Positions 42,216 through 53,800 are shown, counted from the stretch's first letter. The stretch is DNA of 64,000 bases from Prorocentrum cordatum (GCA_963575745.1 CAUYUJ010006569.1:17001-81000); one strand, 5' to 3'. The notes: generated by a model not told the origin, from the letters alone. A program made the numbers and translations.

Positions 42216-42745
42216 AATGGACATCACATAAAAGTCTGGCTTCTCTGGATGACATTTCAGATCCATATCCTCTGCGCCTCGGGTTTCTATAGAAGCCTCC
42301 TAAATGGGGTTGGGGTCAGAGGGTCGCGCCGCATCGCTGGTGCATCGGCGATTCATCGTCGACGCATCGGCGACGTCGCGGATGCATCGGCGACGTCCGC
42401 GTGGAGAAGATCGGGCTCCGCATCGAGCCGCATCGCGATGCGGCGCGATCCTCCGACCCCTTCTACTCGGAACCCACTTGGGGGGCTTAGATTCTAGGGA
42501 GGGGCTCTGAACGTCCGAGACGCAAAAGCTGCGGAAACACGTTTTTAATCGCAGCGGCGCGGATCCACGACGCGGTCGGAGGCAGCCGAAGGGCACCACA
42601 GAGCCGCATGGGCACATGAAAGAACGAACACGCTGGCGCGGGGGGGGAAGGAGGCGGAGCACGCTCTGGGCATGAAGTCCTTGAACGCGTGTACCGGAAC
42701 ATGGCATGCACGGTGGCTCGATGTGGACACGCATCTTGCTCGCGA
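42216..42745. other. No gene; GCATCGGCGA short repeats
   Basis: At about 42330-42440 GCATCGGCGA, GCATCGGCGACG and GCATCGAGCC recur. Otherwise nothing recognised. Confidence 0.5.
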
Positions 42746-42900
42746 ACAGCAGCGCGGCGCAGCGGTGGCGCGAAGACGGCGGCGCTGACCTGCGGCGGCG
42801 GCGGCGCAACAGCGGCGGCGCCCTCCGCAGCCAGGGCTAGCCCCGGGCTCGACCTCCTCCTCCTCCTCCTCCTCCTCGTCCTCCTCCTCCTCCTTCTCCA
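42745..42900 (+). repeat. Dispersed repeat K, copy 1, ending in a CCT tract
   Basis: GCGGCGCAGCGGTGGCGCGA, GACGGCGGCGCTG-CCTGCGGC and CCAGGGC match 44862-44968. The two copies sit on opposite sides of their CCT tracts. Confidence 0.7.
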
Positions 42901-43099
42901 TGTCCATGTCCCTTCGAAGAGCAAACAAAGGCGCAAACACAAACTGTCAGGGCTACGAGCGTTTATGTTCATGTGGTTGATTTGTTCCTCGTCTTATATA
43001 TATGTATATATATATATAACTTCCTCTGTCACATCAACAGGCGTGTCAGTAGAGCAGGCAGGGCGTCTCGACGGAGACCGCCTCACAATTCATGATCCT

Positions 43100-43430
43100 G
43101 ATTTGAAATCTACAACATGTTCAAAGATGGATGGGGGGATGCTTAACACATGTAGCTCTCGGCTTAGCGCCGCGCGCAGTCGAGTTAAAGTAGGGAAAGG
43201 TTTCGTAAATGAAGGGGGGCCACCATGTGACTCTCGCCTTAGCGCTACGCGAATTCATTGTACAAAGCTGCAAGAACTTCAAGATTAGAGGGCAGGTTAA
43301 ACTGTGGCTATCGCCTTAGCGCTGCGCAAGTTCGTTTGACAAGATTGCAGCATGTTCAAGGATGCATGGCGGCTCCTTTTCAGGATGTGGCCCTCGCCTT
43401 AGCGCCGCGCACATTCGTTTTATAAGCTCC
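43100..43430. repeat. Array of the 80-90-bp family, reverse orientation
   Basis: About four units carry CTCTCGGCTTAGCGCCGCGCG, GGCTATCGCCTTAGCGCTGCG and GGCCCTCGCCTTAGCGCCGCG, spaced about 80-90 bases apart, the reverse complement of the 30.6-31.5 kb unit. Confidence 0.8.
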
Positions 43431-43499
43431 TTTCCAACCTTGGGCTGTCGCCATCGCAGATTCCGAATACAAAACTAGGGAAGACTGCAAGGATTGTGG

Positions 43500-43545
43500 G
43501 CTGCTCCTCCTCCTCCTCCTCCTCCTCCTCCTCCTCCTGCTCCTG
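43500..43545. repeat. CCT tract
   Basis: (CTC)n, about 40 bases. Confidence 0.85.
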
Positions 43546-44545
43546 CTTTATGTGTGACTTGGTTTCGATCGAACTTGAACCGATGCAGCAGCTGCACGGA
43601 TAGAGGGCGGTTATTTGTCCAACGTTGGCGCTCGCTTGGCATTTCTGAATCTACGAGAACCAGCACATCACGGTCGGAATACTTAGGTCAACGCATGAAG
43701 TAGGAAGGCGGTCGGAAGTAAGAAGCAGGTAAATACAGTATTGCACAACGGTCGGAAGACTTGGACAATAACAAAACACAGCAACAGGACCTCGAGTCTT
43801 GAGGTAGGAAGGCGCTTGCAGTAGATTGGGATCTGGGATTCCAGAAATACCTAGTACTTTCAACGACGGGCGTATAACTCGAACATCTGGTGCAGCTGAA
43901 TGGATGGAGGACGGCTCAGGTGGAGCTTGCGTTTTAGCTTCAGGCTTCCACGACGCTCATGGTCACACGCGAAGACTTGTACAACAAGAGGGCAAACTGA
44001 CGCGAGCGGTCCTTCTTCAAAACGGGGATCTCGCTCGAAACCTCGTTGAACTGTATGATGGCATCTTCGCACGTTCCCTCTGACTGCTGGACCGATACAA
44101 AGCATCTACTTCCTTTTCAAAGCAGGGCGATCGCCTGCATGGCATGTCCAGAAGGTGCTGCTACTTCAAGGGGGTGCCTCCTGAAGGGGGAAGGAGGGCT
44201 TGAAGGGACTTGTGCGAGGAGGGACTTGGGACGCAAGGATTATTGCAGAATCGCTGACGCATCTTGGGTTTCTTCTGGTCCTCATCCACTTCTCCTCCAC
44301 TGCCACTCAGTCACCAGTCGTCAGGAACTACATCATCCTCGTCTAAATCATCGTCAGCATCAGCAGCATCGCCAACCTTCTCTGCTCAATTCGCCCCGTC
44401 CCACGAGCATGTGCTCGCGACGCGAGGTGTTTCCTGCTCTTCCCCCTCTTCCTGCGGACAAGTTCGCGTTCACCGCAGCATGTGGAACTTCAAAGTGGAG
44501 GCGAGAGATCGAGCTCCAGCCTCGCTTGGCACGACAAGCTGCTCC
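43546..44545. other. No gene recognised
   Basis: Plus-strand frames up to about 85 codons before the CCT tract have no recognisable domain. One stretch near 43885-43935 (GGATGGAGGACGGCTCAGG-TGGAGCTTGCG-TTTAGC) is a decayed single unit of the 80-90-bp family. Confidence 0.45.
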
Positions 44546-44860
44546 CCTCTCCTCCTCCTCCTCCTCCTCCTCCTCCTCCTCCTCCTCCTTCTCCTCCTCC
44601 TCCTCCACCTCCTCCACCTCCTCCTCCTCCTCCTCCTCGTCCTCCCCCTTCTCCTCCTCCTCCTCCTCCCTCCTCCTCCTCCTCCTCCTCCTCCTCCTCC
44701 TCGTCCTCCTCGTCCTCCTCCTCCTCGTTCCTCGCTCCTCGCTCCTCCTCCTCCTCCTCCTCCTCCTCCCCCTCCTCCTCCCCCGTCGTACCCTCCTCCC
44801 CCTCCTCCTCCTCCTCCTTCTCCTCCTCCTCCTGCTCCTTCTCCTCCTCTCGACCGCCGC
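44546..44860. repeat. CCT/TCC tract, about 300 bases
   Basis: (CCT)n with GT-containing interruptions, giving long poly-Ser, poly-Leu and poly-Pro frames. Confidence 0.93.
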
Positions 44861-44861
44861 G

Positions 44862-44968
44862 GCGCGGCGCAGCAGTGGCGCGACGACGGCGGCGGCGCTG
44901 TCCTGCGACGGCGGCGGCCCGCAGCGGCGGCAGCGGCGCGGCGCGGCGGCCTCCCCGGCCAGGGCCAA
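44862..44968 (+). repeat. Dispersed repeat K, copy 2
   Basis: GCGGCGCAGCAGTGGCGCGA, GACGGCGGCGGCGCTG and CGGCGGCGGC matching 42750-42855. Confidence 0.7.
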
Positions 44969-45364
44969 TCCCGAGCGCGGCCAGCCCCGCGTGTGGCGGT
45001 CGTGGCTGGCGCACGCGAGCATCCAACCTGCGGGGTGTCGACGCCGCGGTGCGCAGCACGCTCGATCGATCGAGACTCGAGGTTCGATCCCCTCCCCAAG
45101 CGTGCTCGCGCCTTGAACAGAAGCACGACGGACGTGTTCAAGGCGATGTGCCGCCTCTGGGGGCCCTCGTTGGGCCCCAGGGCTGTCGAGAACAGCCCCT
45201 GGGCCAGGGGGCCCGCATGGAAAAAGCCAGGACATCGTCTGGGTCCCCACTGCGGGTGTAGGCACCAAGCCTGGACGGGCATGATCTGGGAGCATCTCTC
45301 TGGGTTTGGGTGCCCACTCGCTTCTAGCGGGTTCCATGAGTCCCTGCCTCCTGCTCCTCGGCCC

Positions 45365-45730
45365 TCCTGCCTTATCCCGCTTGTCGTCCCCCTCCCTCCT
45401 CCTCCATCCGCCTCCTCCCTGCTGCGCCTCCTGCTCCTCCGTGCTCCTCCGCCGCCTCCTTCTCCTCCCTCCCCCTCCTCTTCCTCCTCCGCCCCCTCCA
45501 TCCCTCATTCCCTCCCCCCGCATCTTCCTTCTCCTTCTCCTTCTCCTCCTCCTCCTCCTCCTCCTCCTCCTCCTCCTCTTTCTCCTCCTCCTTCTCCTCC
45601 TCCTCCTCCTCCTCCTCCTCCTCCTCCCTCCTCCTCCTCCTCCTCCTCCTCCTCCTCTTCCTCCCTCCTCCTCCTCCTCCCTCCTCCCTCCTCCTCCTCC
45701 TCCTCCTCCTCCTCCTCCACATCCTCCATT
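45365..45730. repeat. CCT/TCC tract, about 360 bases
   Basis: Dense (CCT)n with CTT interruptions. It ends abruptly at about 45725. Confidence 0.93.
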
Positions 45731-45884
45731 CCTTCTCCTTACATAGCACCCCACAGATGCGGATAAGAGTGAGGGGGCGGTGGGGACGTCTGCAGTCTAC
45801 GAGACTCTGGAAGAGCCCGCCGCAGGCGCCAAAGTTTCACTAATGAAACAACGAGCCCGCCGCAGGCGCCAACTTTTTCGTTAA

Positions 45885-46195
45885 ACCAATGTGGGTAGGT
45901 CGCGGGTGGGTCGCAAGTGGGTCGAGGGGTGGGTCGCGGGGTGGGTCGCTGCTGGGTCGCGGGGTGGGTTGCGGGGTGGGTCGCGGGGGGGGTCGCGGGG
46001 TGGGTCGCGGGTGGGTCGCGGGGTGGGTCGCGGGGTGGGTCACGGGTGGGTCGCGGGGTGGGTCGCAAGTGGGTCGCGGGTGGGTCGCGGGTGGGTCGCG
46101 GGGTGGGTCGCGGGTGCGTCGCGGGGTGGGTCGCGAGGTGGGTCGCGGGGTGGGTCGCGGGGTGGGTCGCGGGTGGGTCGCGGGTGGGCATCGAC
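45885..46195. repeat. GGGTGGGTCGC minisatellite
   Basis: About 28 units of 10-12 bases (GGGTGGGTCGC, GGTGGGTCGCG), about 300 bases. The unit is not a multiple of three, and all frames are open as GWVAGWV-like repeats. Confidence 0.95.
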
Positions 46196-46275
46196 AAAAC
46201 AAACAAACAAACAAACAAACAAACAAACAAACAAACAAACAAACAACAACAACAGCAACAACAACAACAACGACG
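46196..46275. repeat. AAAC/CAA short tandem repeat
   Basis: (AAAC)n at about 46197-46243 followed by (CAA)n to about 46275. Confidence 0.93.
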
Positions 46276-46370
46276 CAACAACGCAACAAGCATAATCTTC
46301 ACCACAGATCCCCACTTCAGCCACGCACCCAGGGACAATGAATGACCGTTCCTCCCCCTCACTCTGATAA

Positions 46371-47375
46371 ATCCGCCGACCCTGTCGGCGTGTGGAAGAG
46401 GCTGTTCCGTTTGACTCGTCGTCGACGTCGTCGTCGCGGTCGTTGTCGTCGTCGTCGTCGTCGTCGCCTTCGCCGCTCGCTTCCCCCCTTTTCCCTAGGC
46501 CTGTCGCCGTTCCCCCCACTTTCACCGGGTTCTCTTCCTCGAGCGCGCCAACCACAGCGAAATTGAGCAACGTTGTAGTTGAGTCGAAGGGAAGCCCCTT
46601 CCCTCTGATCCCATCCCCGCCGGGGGAGACGGGGGGGGTCCCGGGGGTGAAGTCCCGGGGGATGGGTCCCGGGGGGTCCCGGGGCAGATACGACTCCCCC
46701 TCGGGCGGTTGGGCGGACAAGAAAAGCAGCAGGACGCGGCAAAACTGCCCCAAGATGCCCCCAAGACGGTCCTCGAGGGCTCCGAATCGCCGAAGCATCG
46801 GTCCAAGTCGCCAAAGTAGCCTCCAGACGGCTCACATGGTTTCCAAAACGCCCCAAGAGGCCTCCAAGAGGACTTCCAAGAGGGTCCCAAGGGGCCCAAA
46901 TCATCGATTTCACGCTATGTTTGAAAGATTTCGGCATTCTCGCCTTGTCAGCTTCCCGACGCTCCAAGACAGGCCAAGAAGCCCCCAAGACCGCCCCAAG
47001 ATGGCCCAAGAGGCCTCCAAGAGAGCCCCCAAACGACCCAAGAAGGCCCCAAGACCGACCAAGAGGCCTCCAAGACAGCCCAAGAGGCCCCCAAGACGGC
47101 TCTAAGGCGGGGGACCCGAACGGACATTTCGAGCCCTCGGCCTGATAAGCTCTCAGGAGGCCCACAGAGGTCCCTAAGAAGCCCCCCAAGAAGCCCCAAG
47201 AAGCCCCCAAGAGACCCCCAGGAAGCCCCAAGAGGCTCCCACGAGGCTTCCAAGCGGCCCCCAATAGCTTCCCAAGAGGCACACAAACTACCCCCAAGGG
47301 GCCCCCGAGAGCGCTCGTCGTCGTCCTCGTCGCCATTCAGGGTCGGCGGCACCGGCCGCAAGGCCTTCGCAATAA
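46371..47375. mobile_element. TIR element, copy B (about 1.0 kb, non-coding)
   Basis: The left end AATCCGCCGACCCTGTCGGCG and TGTGGAAGAGGC at about 46371-46405, and right end CAGGGTCGGCGGCACCGGCC, GCAAGGCCTTCGCAATAA at about 47338-47375, are shared with copy A. The interior contains a GTC run (46413-46480), the block AATTGAGCAACGTTGTAGT, GGAAGCCCCTTCCCTCTGAT, CCCCGCCGGGGGAG and CCCGGGGG units. A long CCAAGAGGCCTCCAAGAGG-type minisatellite (about 46735-47290) follows. No transposase. The CCAAGAGG strand is the reverse of that in copy A. Confidence 0.72.
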
Positions 47376-47454
47376 CTCCTCCCTGTCGCACGCCGAAGCG
47401 TGTCGGTAGGGCGGGCCTTGCGTCTCGCATTCGACTTCCTCACCATTTATGACC

Positions 47455-47905
47455 CTTGAGCTTGAAAGTCGCAACAGCTTCACGGATGGAGGGCGGGGCG
47501 CCTTCAAACTGTGGCTCTCGCCTTAGCGCCTCCGCCTCGCTCATTCGTCTTAAAACATTACAACATATTCACGGATGGAAGGCGGGCCGTTTTCAAAATG
47601 TGGCTCCCGTCTTTGCACCGCGCATGGAGGGCAGGTGGTATTTAATGCAACAATTTCGCGGGTGGAGGGCAGGTGGTCTTCAAACTGTGGCTCTCGCCTT
47701 GGCGTCCCGGCCATTCGTTTCCAGAAAATTGCAAGGGCTTCACGGATGGAGGGCAAGTCCTTTTCACAATGCGGCCCTCGCCTTAGCGCCGCGCGCAGTC
47801 GCCTCAAGACATTGCAGCAGCTTCGCGGATGGCGGGAAGTTTTCAAAACGCGGCTCTCGCCTTCTCGCCGCGCACATTCGCCTCATCAACTTAAAGCCGT
47901 TTCAA
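47455..47905. repeat. Array of the 80-90-bp family, reverse orientation, second locus
   Basis: About five units carry CTTCACGGATGGAGGGC, TTTTCAAAATGTGGCTC and TCTCGCCTTAGCGCC, the reverse complement of the 30.6-31.5 kb unit. Confidence 0.87.
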
Positions 47906-48235
47906 ACATTATCGTTCTTGACGTCCCCAGAAGCGGTGTGTAGGCACGATGTAAGATTGTCAGGGCGCAACGCTTACGTTCATTTGAAATCTCAATGACG
48001 GCGTCATGGCGCGACTTAGGGTCGCTAGGACGCAAAAGTAACATTGATTCCCAGCATTAAAATTCCAGGAATGGTGTTCTGGCACGGTTCTGGATTTTCA
48101 AGCGGTTGTCTTCCAACGCCAATGGGGGACTTCCCTCATTGAAAATGAACCCGTGCAGAAACCTGTGAAGAGAGAATTTGGCAGGAGGCTTTCTTGCAAC
48201 ATTATTGATGGCTATTGAGCTTACACTGGTGCTTT

Positions 48236-48690
48236 TCCTCCTCCTCCTCTTCCTGCTTCTCCTCCTCTTCCTGCTCCTCTTCTTCTTCTTCCTCCTCCTC
48301 CTCCTCCTCATCCTCCTTTGCTTCCTCCTCCTCCTCCTATTCCGCTTTTTCCTCCTCCACCAAGTGCGTTCGGAAACCTGGCGGTGTCAAGTGGGAGGTG
48401 TTGGGTCGGCCCGACTCCCGCACAGCTGGTGCAAAGTAGGCGCTGAGCTCGTTCTGGCCACTGACGGTATCAAGTATGCACCATGGCGTCAAATTCAGGC
48501 GGTGGGCTCGCCTGGATACCGATGGTGTCATTCGAGCCGCCGTGGCGACGATGGGGCCCATTTCCCTTCCCCCCTGTATTTTCGAAAGGCCGCCAGCCCT
48601 CCTCCTCCTCCTCCTCCTCCTCCTCCTCCTCCTCCTCCTCTTCCTCCTCCTCCTCCTCCTCCTCCTCCTCCTCCTCCTGAAGCACTGGAG
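48236..48690. repeat. CCT/CTT tracts
   Basis: Pyrimidine tracts at 48236-48355 and 48598-48680, separated by about 240 bases of unidentified DNA. Confidence 0.9.
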
Positions 48691-50030
48691 CACTGAAGCA
48701 CTGATGGCAATGGTGTCCGTCGAACGCTGCCGCTTCCCCCATGGAGGCCCGGTCGGGTCCCCTCCGGGGGGCTGGAACATAAAACAAAATTCGGGGACGA
48801 CGCTCCGCAGAACAGGAGAGAAGGAAGAAGGAGGGGACACGTCATCGTCACATCCCATCTCGTAACCTCAGGAGGAGGGGGCGGGGGAATGAAGGTTGTC
48901 GCAAAGTAGCAGCGTGAGCATTTTGTGGCGCGGATGGCGCCGCGTGGGGGCCTTGCGTAAGTCCCCCCTCTTTGGCCTTACTGGGCCACCGCCCTAGAGG
49001 GTGCCCAGGGCCCTCCCACGCAGGGCTGCCCTATACTGCTGAAGACAAGTTGGGTGACTGGCTGTCCTGGCAGGAAGGTTGGCGAGATAACGTGGGACGT
49101 CGCACTGCGTCGGCTGCGCGCACCCTCTGTCGGCGCCAGGCTCGGCTGTCTAGCCGCCCGAAGTAAATTGAATTGTAAAGTGCTAAGAATGCGAGAGGGA
49201 CAGGAGGTAGAGGTATAGGTGGCGGTACGAGGGCAAGCGTGCCGTTGGCAGTGGACGGTGGCGGCCTTGCCCGCGCACGGCCCAGGGAAGGCGCAAGTGC
49301 CTCTCCAGCTGCTCATAGGAAACCCCCGCTGGCGCCCCCGAGGCAACCGGCGGGATCCCTCGCCTGCGAGCAGGCGTAGGGCTCCTAGCGCGCTTGCCTC
49401 GGGGCTACCTGGGGGGCTTCCAATGAGCTCGATGGAGGTTTGCGCCTTCCCACACGCGGCAGGTAGCCATGCTCGTCCCAGGCAAGCCATTTTCGCCAGA
49501 CAGTGACGCTGTAGGAAGGGCGGTAGCTCGGCACCAGCGCCGGCCTCTCTCGCCAAGGCATACGGCAGAAAGGACTCGCCCCCTGCACATAGGAAGCCCT
49601 CCAACAGCCACCACCATCCCCATGACCGGCATCCTCCCCCCCCCAAAGCAGGAGCAAGGTACCCAAATCACGGGAGTGGTGGCTTCTTGGGGGGTTTCCA
49701 CCGTGCGAAGGGGTGGTTTCTGCCATCTGCGGCGGTGGCGCGGGCGCGTGTTTCGCTGGCCCCTCCCACCCCAAGCGTGCACCCCGCACCTCTTTCCCAT
49801 AGCGTAGCAAACGGTCAGGGGCCGCAGCTGCTGGGGGCCGACCGTGGAGGTTTGACGTGGAGGTGGGAATCTGACGTGACAGTGGGGGTAGAATCCTGGC
49901 GGCAGAGGTTGAAAGGTTGGGTCGGTGCCCCGATGGCCGCTGCTTACGTGGCCAGTAGCGGCCGCGGCCGCCCTGGCTCTTGCTTGGCCTGCCCGCGCTG
50001 AGCCCGAGCTGTCTCGGCTGCTTCTGTGGC
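48691..50030. other. No gene recognised (downstream flank of the fourth retroelement)
   Basis: The minus strand shows open frames (up to 222 codons at 49646-48978) with recurring phrases GFPMSSWRGTCAFP and PPSSSLEAPQ, which suggest local duplication, but no known domain. Confidence 0.4.
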
Positions 50031-50038
50031 TCTTTTGT

Positions 50039-50974
50039 TCAGGTCGCGGGCGTGGTCTTTATGTCGTAATCCCCAGGGCACAATGCTATGTTGCTGATCT
50101 GTTGGCGGAATGTTTTATGATGGGTCGTGTCGTTTGCCTTCTTGGGGTCCACGCGTGAGGCTGTGACCTTCATGCAAATGGGGTCAAAGTTCCTCTGCTT
50201 CATCACATCCGGGAAGTGGTCCTCGTCCTCCTGCAACATGCCAATGTCGGCGATGACTGCAGTATACGTTGCCGTGTCTAGGTTGGTGGTTAAGATGACG
50301 ACGTAGTCGATGCGTTCCTGTTTGCCACCTTTGGTGCATGTGTGCGTCGGTCTTCTGCAGTCCGTAGCAGCGTTGGTCATGCGGTACGCCATGACAAACT
50401 CGTGGGAGCGCGTGCCCGCCACGTTTTCCTCGAGCCTCTCTCCGCAGTCGCCTATCGAGTCCGCGGCGTGCCCCCCCGTCGCGGCGTCGGCGTCCACCAT
50501 GGCGAGGTCGACTCCGAACTTGTGGGTGATGTTGCTGATGGTCGTCCCAAAAATATATGTCTCTTCTTCGCCCGAATGCCCGTGAGTGGCGTGGGCCGCA
50601 GCCGCGGTCCTCCTGAGGGCCGGCGCCGTGGCGCGCGCGACGAGGGGCCTCGGGCCCCGGCGCAACATGTCGAGGTGTGCGGGGCGCACGTAGCTCCTGG
50701 CGCCGCTGGTCTCCGCGCGCGGGGCGTCGGGGCTCGCGAGAAGCAAGGGGCCCAAGTTGCAGTTGTCGTGGCCATTCGAGCTCGCGCGAAAGCGGTGCAT
50801 GTTCGTCGTGCATCTTGGTAGTCTTGAACCCTGAATTCCGACAAGGTTGATGCCCATGGTCTTGAAGTGGTAACTGGCGAGCTCGATCCGAATCGCCTTT
50901 CTCATCTGGCCCCTGTCTGCGCGGGTCGCCCCCTTGAAGCAGCGCGCATTGAATGTCGTCGTGATAGGGTTCAC
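50039..50974 (-). CDS. EEP endonuclease of the fourth retroelement
   Basis: The frame has 311 codons. The first strand reads TTFNARCFKGATRADRGQMR (Asn), then INLVGIQGSR, where the usual catalytic Glu of QE-x-R is replaced by Gly. The middle has VDLAMVDADA and SIGDCGERLEE. The C-terminal half has HTCTKGGKQERIDYVVIL (Asp-Tyr motif) and QEDEDHFPDV (Asp-His). The order and spacing are those of LINE/AP-like endonucleases. The Glu-to-Gly change suggests the enzyme is inactive. No RT is recognisable downstream, so the element may be 3' truncated or its RT is beyond recognition. Confidence 0.75.
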   Translation of the reverse strand: MNPITTTFNARCFKGATRADRGQMRKAIRIELASYHFKTMGINLVGIQGSRLPRCTTNMHRFRASSNGHDNCNLGPLLLASPDAPRAETSGARSYVRPAHLDMLRRGPRPLVARATAPALRRTAAAAHATHGHSGEEETYIFGTTISNITHKFGVDLAMVDADAATGGHAADSIGDCGERLEENVAGTRSHEFVMAYRMTNAATDCRRPTHTCTKGGKQERIDYVVILTTNLDTATYTAVIADIGMLQEDEDHFPDVMKQRNFDPICMKVTASRVDPKKANDTTHHKTFRQQISNIALCPGDYDIKTTPAT

Positions 50975-53590
50975 CGCTACTGTCCTGCTGGTTGCCCTGC
51001 TGTGGTCTGAAGTGTTCTGGTGTAGATGTGGCGGTTGGCACTGCCGCTTCCTTGCCGTAATCGTTTACGTCTGGGCATGCTCTCCGCGAGTCCTTGTTGA
51101 CCTGCTGCAGCCATTCCCATTGCCGATGATGTTGCGCATCAAACACCGCTGCCCATTCTGGCTTAGCCCTCAGGGTCACGGCGACGATGACGAGGGGCTC
51201 GATAGTGGCCCTCCTCGCTCTACGTGCGCCTGCGCCCCGCGTTGTCGGCGCTGAGTGCTTCGGAGATGGTGGCGCCGATGATCCTCTCCCCAGTGTGCCC
51301 ATGAAGGTTCTGTATGGGGCTTGCTGGTTTTGACGTCATTTGCTTCGTCAAGATAGGGCCGTCTTCCCTTTTTCCCCGCAGGTGAGGGCGCGTCGATGCC
51401 GATGATCGCTGGGGCGTGGTCCGAGGTCGGATGTGGTTGTCCTGGCGGCGTGGATCCCGGTGTCCAGACTGATGGCGTTGGCCATTCTATTTCGTCGGTC
51501 TGCTGAGATTCTCCTGGTGGCGTAGTGGTGCATCTCTGTGTCATTGGCGGAGTGGACATGCAGCACTGCCCCTGAGGATGTTCGCCTGGTCCTGATACTG
51601 GTACTTCATGTGCGTCAGCTCCTCGGGGCACTTCGTCGGACTGTGCATGGGTCTCCTGTGTTTCCCCATCCCTCAGTGGATGCTCATGTGGCTGGACGTT
51701 CTGGAATGCCGTTGACGTGGCGGCGATGGGGTTCTCGTCGTCCGTGCCGATCGGCGCGCTGAAGGTCTGGATGATGGCGTCGGCCACCTCAACTTTGTTG
51801 AGGCACTGCTGGGCGGGGATAGCCGCCTCTTGGGCGTACTGGAACTCCTAGGTAGCTTCCTCCGTCCTCCCCCCGTGCATCTCCGTGATAAGTTTCCACT
51901 TCGTCTCCTTGTGGCGGTGCGCGTGCATATCAAATTTGAAGGATTCGAGTTGCTCTGCTGTGCGCATATCAGCTCACTGTCGTGCTTGCTGAACCTGTCT
52001 TTCAACTTGTAGAGCATGTTAGTTGCACTCGCTGCTCGTAGCTGTGCATGTCGGTAATGGCCTTTCCAAAGCCTGCCTCTTGATGTCTGGTGTTCTCAAG
52101 GTCCCATTTACGCATGATGTCCTGCTCGATGCTGGCAAGCTTCTGCTGGCGCTGTTCGTTGGTCATGTGGATAGTGGCCTCCATGCGCCCGCGCTGCTCC
52201 AATAACTCCTGCTTCGCTTGTGCGTTTATTTCCTCTGCGTCGCCCCACCTCTGATGCCAAATATTGTTGTCGCTGTGTTCCTTGATCCTGGCTTCTGCCG
52301 CTTTGGTTTCGGCGCTGGCGATGTGGTCCTCGGCTTTGACGGTAAGGTTGTAATACGTCTGCCTTCGTGTGTCTCATCTTTTTGCGTCTGGATAATTCAG
52401 TTCTTCGTTGTCCCGCATGCAGTTGCTGTCGGCAAGCTTCTTCTGCATGTCCTGGAGCTCTTCCCGCAGTTGGGTTTGTCACTCGTTGTCAGAAGCTGAT
52501 GTCCCATATCGGCTGGGGACTTCTTCATGGCTTCGATCTCCTCCTCCGCCCTGTGGAGCCTATCCTGTGCTCGTGGTGTCTTGCCATGTGCTCTGTGGCC
52601 TGCTCTGTGCTTGACATATCCTTCTTCAGCTCGTTGTGGTAGTTTTCGGCCCTTGCCGCCTCGGGATGCTGGTTCTTTGCATGTCGGCGTGAACCTGTTT
52701 CTGCTGGTCAGGGGTGTCTTCTGAGGTTGTTGATATCGTCGCTGGCTCCAGCTTTGTTTTTCTCGATGTCGTTGGCCACGCGCTTGTTGTCCTCCTTCGA
52801 AACCTGAACATGGTACCGAGGTCCCGCCCGTCTGTGGCTTCACCTGCCCTTGTCTGCCCCTTTGTGGCTGGTGATGGTGTAGGCGATAGTTTGGGCGGTG
52901 TGTGTTTTTTTCTTGTCGTCGTGCCTCCTGACGGCGTACGTGTTCCTCATGGGCATGGCGTTCTTGATCGTGTTGGCGATGTGCTCGTTGTAGTTGTTCT
53001 TGTAATTATGGCTGTCGTCCTTCTTCTTGGGCGTCTTCTCATTTCTTGGGTTGGGTTTTGCCCTTTCCCGTGTTGTTTTTGCCCTTGCCCTTCTGGTTGT
53101 TGCTGGCGGGGTCCTGGTGGTCGTTCCTCCCCTTGCCGTCTTGGTAATTGCCTTACCTGTTAAAGCTTAAACTCCAGGACTTGTCCGGGTAGTTGTCGAC
53201 CCACTGGTCGATCCAGCTGTGGTTGTTCCAACGCCCGAATCCTGCTCCGATGGCTGATGCAATGGGCCTCGGTGCTGTTGCGCTGGATCGTGGACGGCTC
53301 GATGCTGATCTCCACGGTGGTTTCGCCGATCCCGATCCGCCCGCAGTTGGTCTCCATGATGTCGCCATGTCTGGAACTTGAAGTGGGTATCGTGGTGGTT
53401 AATGCACGCTGTGGTGCGCAGCAAGTAGCTGGCGTGCTGTGTGGAGCAGGTGCTGGATGTCGTGGTCGAGGAGTTCACGTGCAGCAGCGACACGTGGGAT
53501 AACGCGTGCTTGAGCTCGTTGTTCACGTAGGCGTCGATGCCACGCTGGATTGACTGAAGTCGCAGCCGTGATGCTTCCACCTGGCAGGTG
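50975..53590 (-). pseudogene. ORF1-like upstream region of the fourth retroelement, decayed
   Basis: Frames 51787-51176, 52017-51673, 52202-52002, 52482-52108, 52843-52397 and 53368-53153 carry pieces typical of a charged, Gln/Lys/Glu-rich, coiled-coil-forming ORF1-like protein (RQQKLASIEQDIMRKWD; HRAEEEIEAMKKSPAD). An aromatic segment WNNHSWIDQWVDNYPDKSW at about 53240-53185 precedes a basic KGKGKNN stretch. There are at least five frame changes. The order and strand match an ORF1-like part upstream of the EEP domain. Confidence 0.5.
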
Positions 53591-53719
53591 ACCTGAAGAT
53601 GTTCCCGAAAGAAGACGTAATACTATGGGTTATAAGGGATGTTTAGAAAGTATAATGGTGTAGGAAATGCACATGGTATGTGGGGAGAAAGGTTTCAGTC
53701 GAGGCTGGCCCGTTTTCTG

Positions 53720-53800
53720 GGCAACGTGGCTCCTCCTCCTCATCCTCCTCATCCTCCTCCTCCTGCTCCTCCTCCTCTTCCTCCTCTTCGAACATCGTTT
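53720..53800. repeat. CCT tract
   Basis: (CTC)n with ATC and TGC interruptions. Confidence 0.85.

Noticed and set aside
45000-45110. Possible tRNA or tRNA-derived SINE (GGTTCGATCCC B-box-like motif at about 45078)
   Set aside because: The T-stem does not pair well, and I could not form a cloverleaf or a matching acceptor stem.
44264-45766. 500-codon Pro/Ser/Leu-rich frame and antisense Glu/Arg-rich frame
   Set aside because: They mostly translate CCT/GGA tracts.
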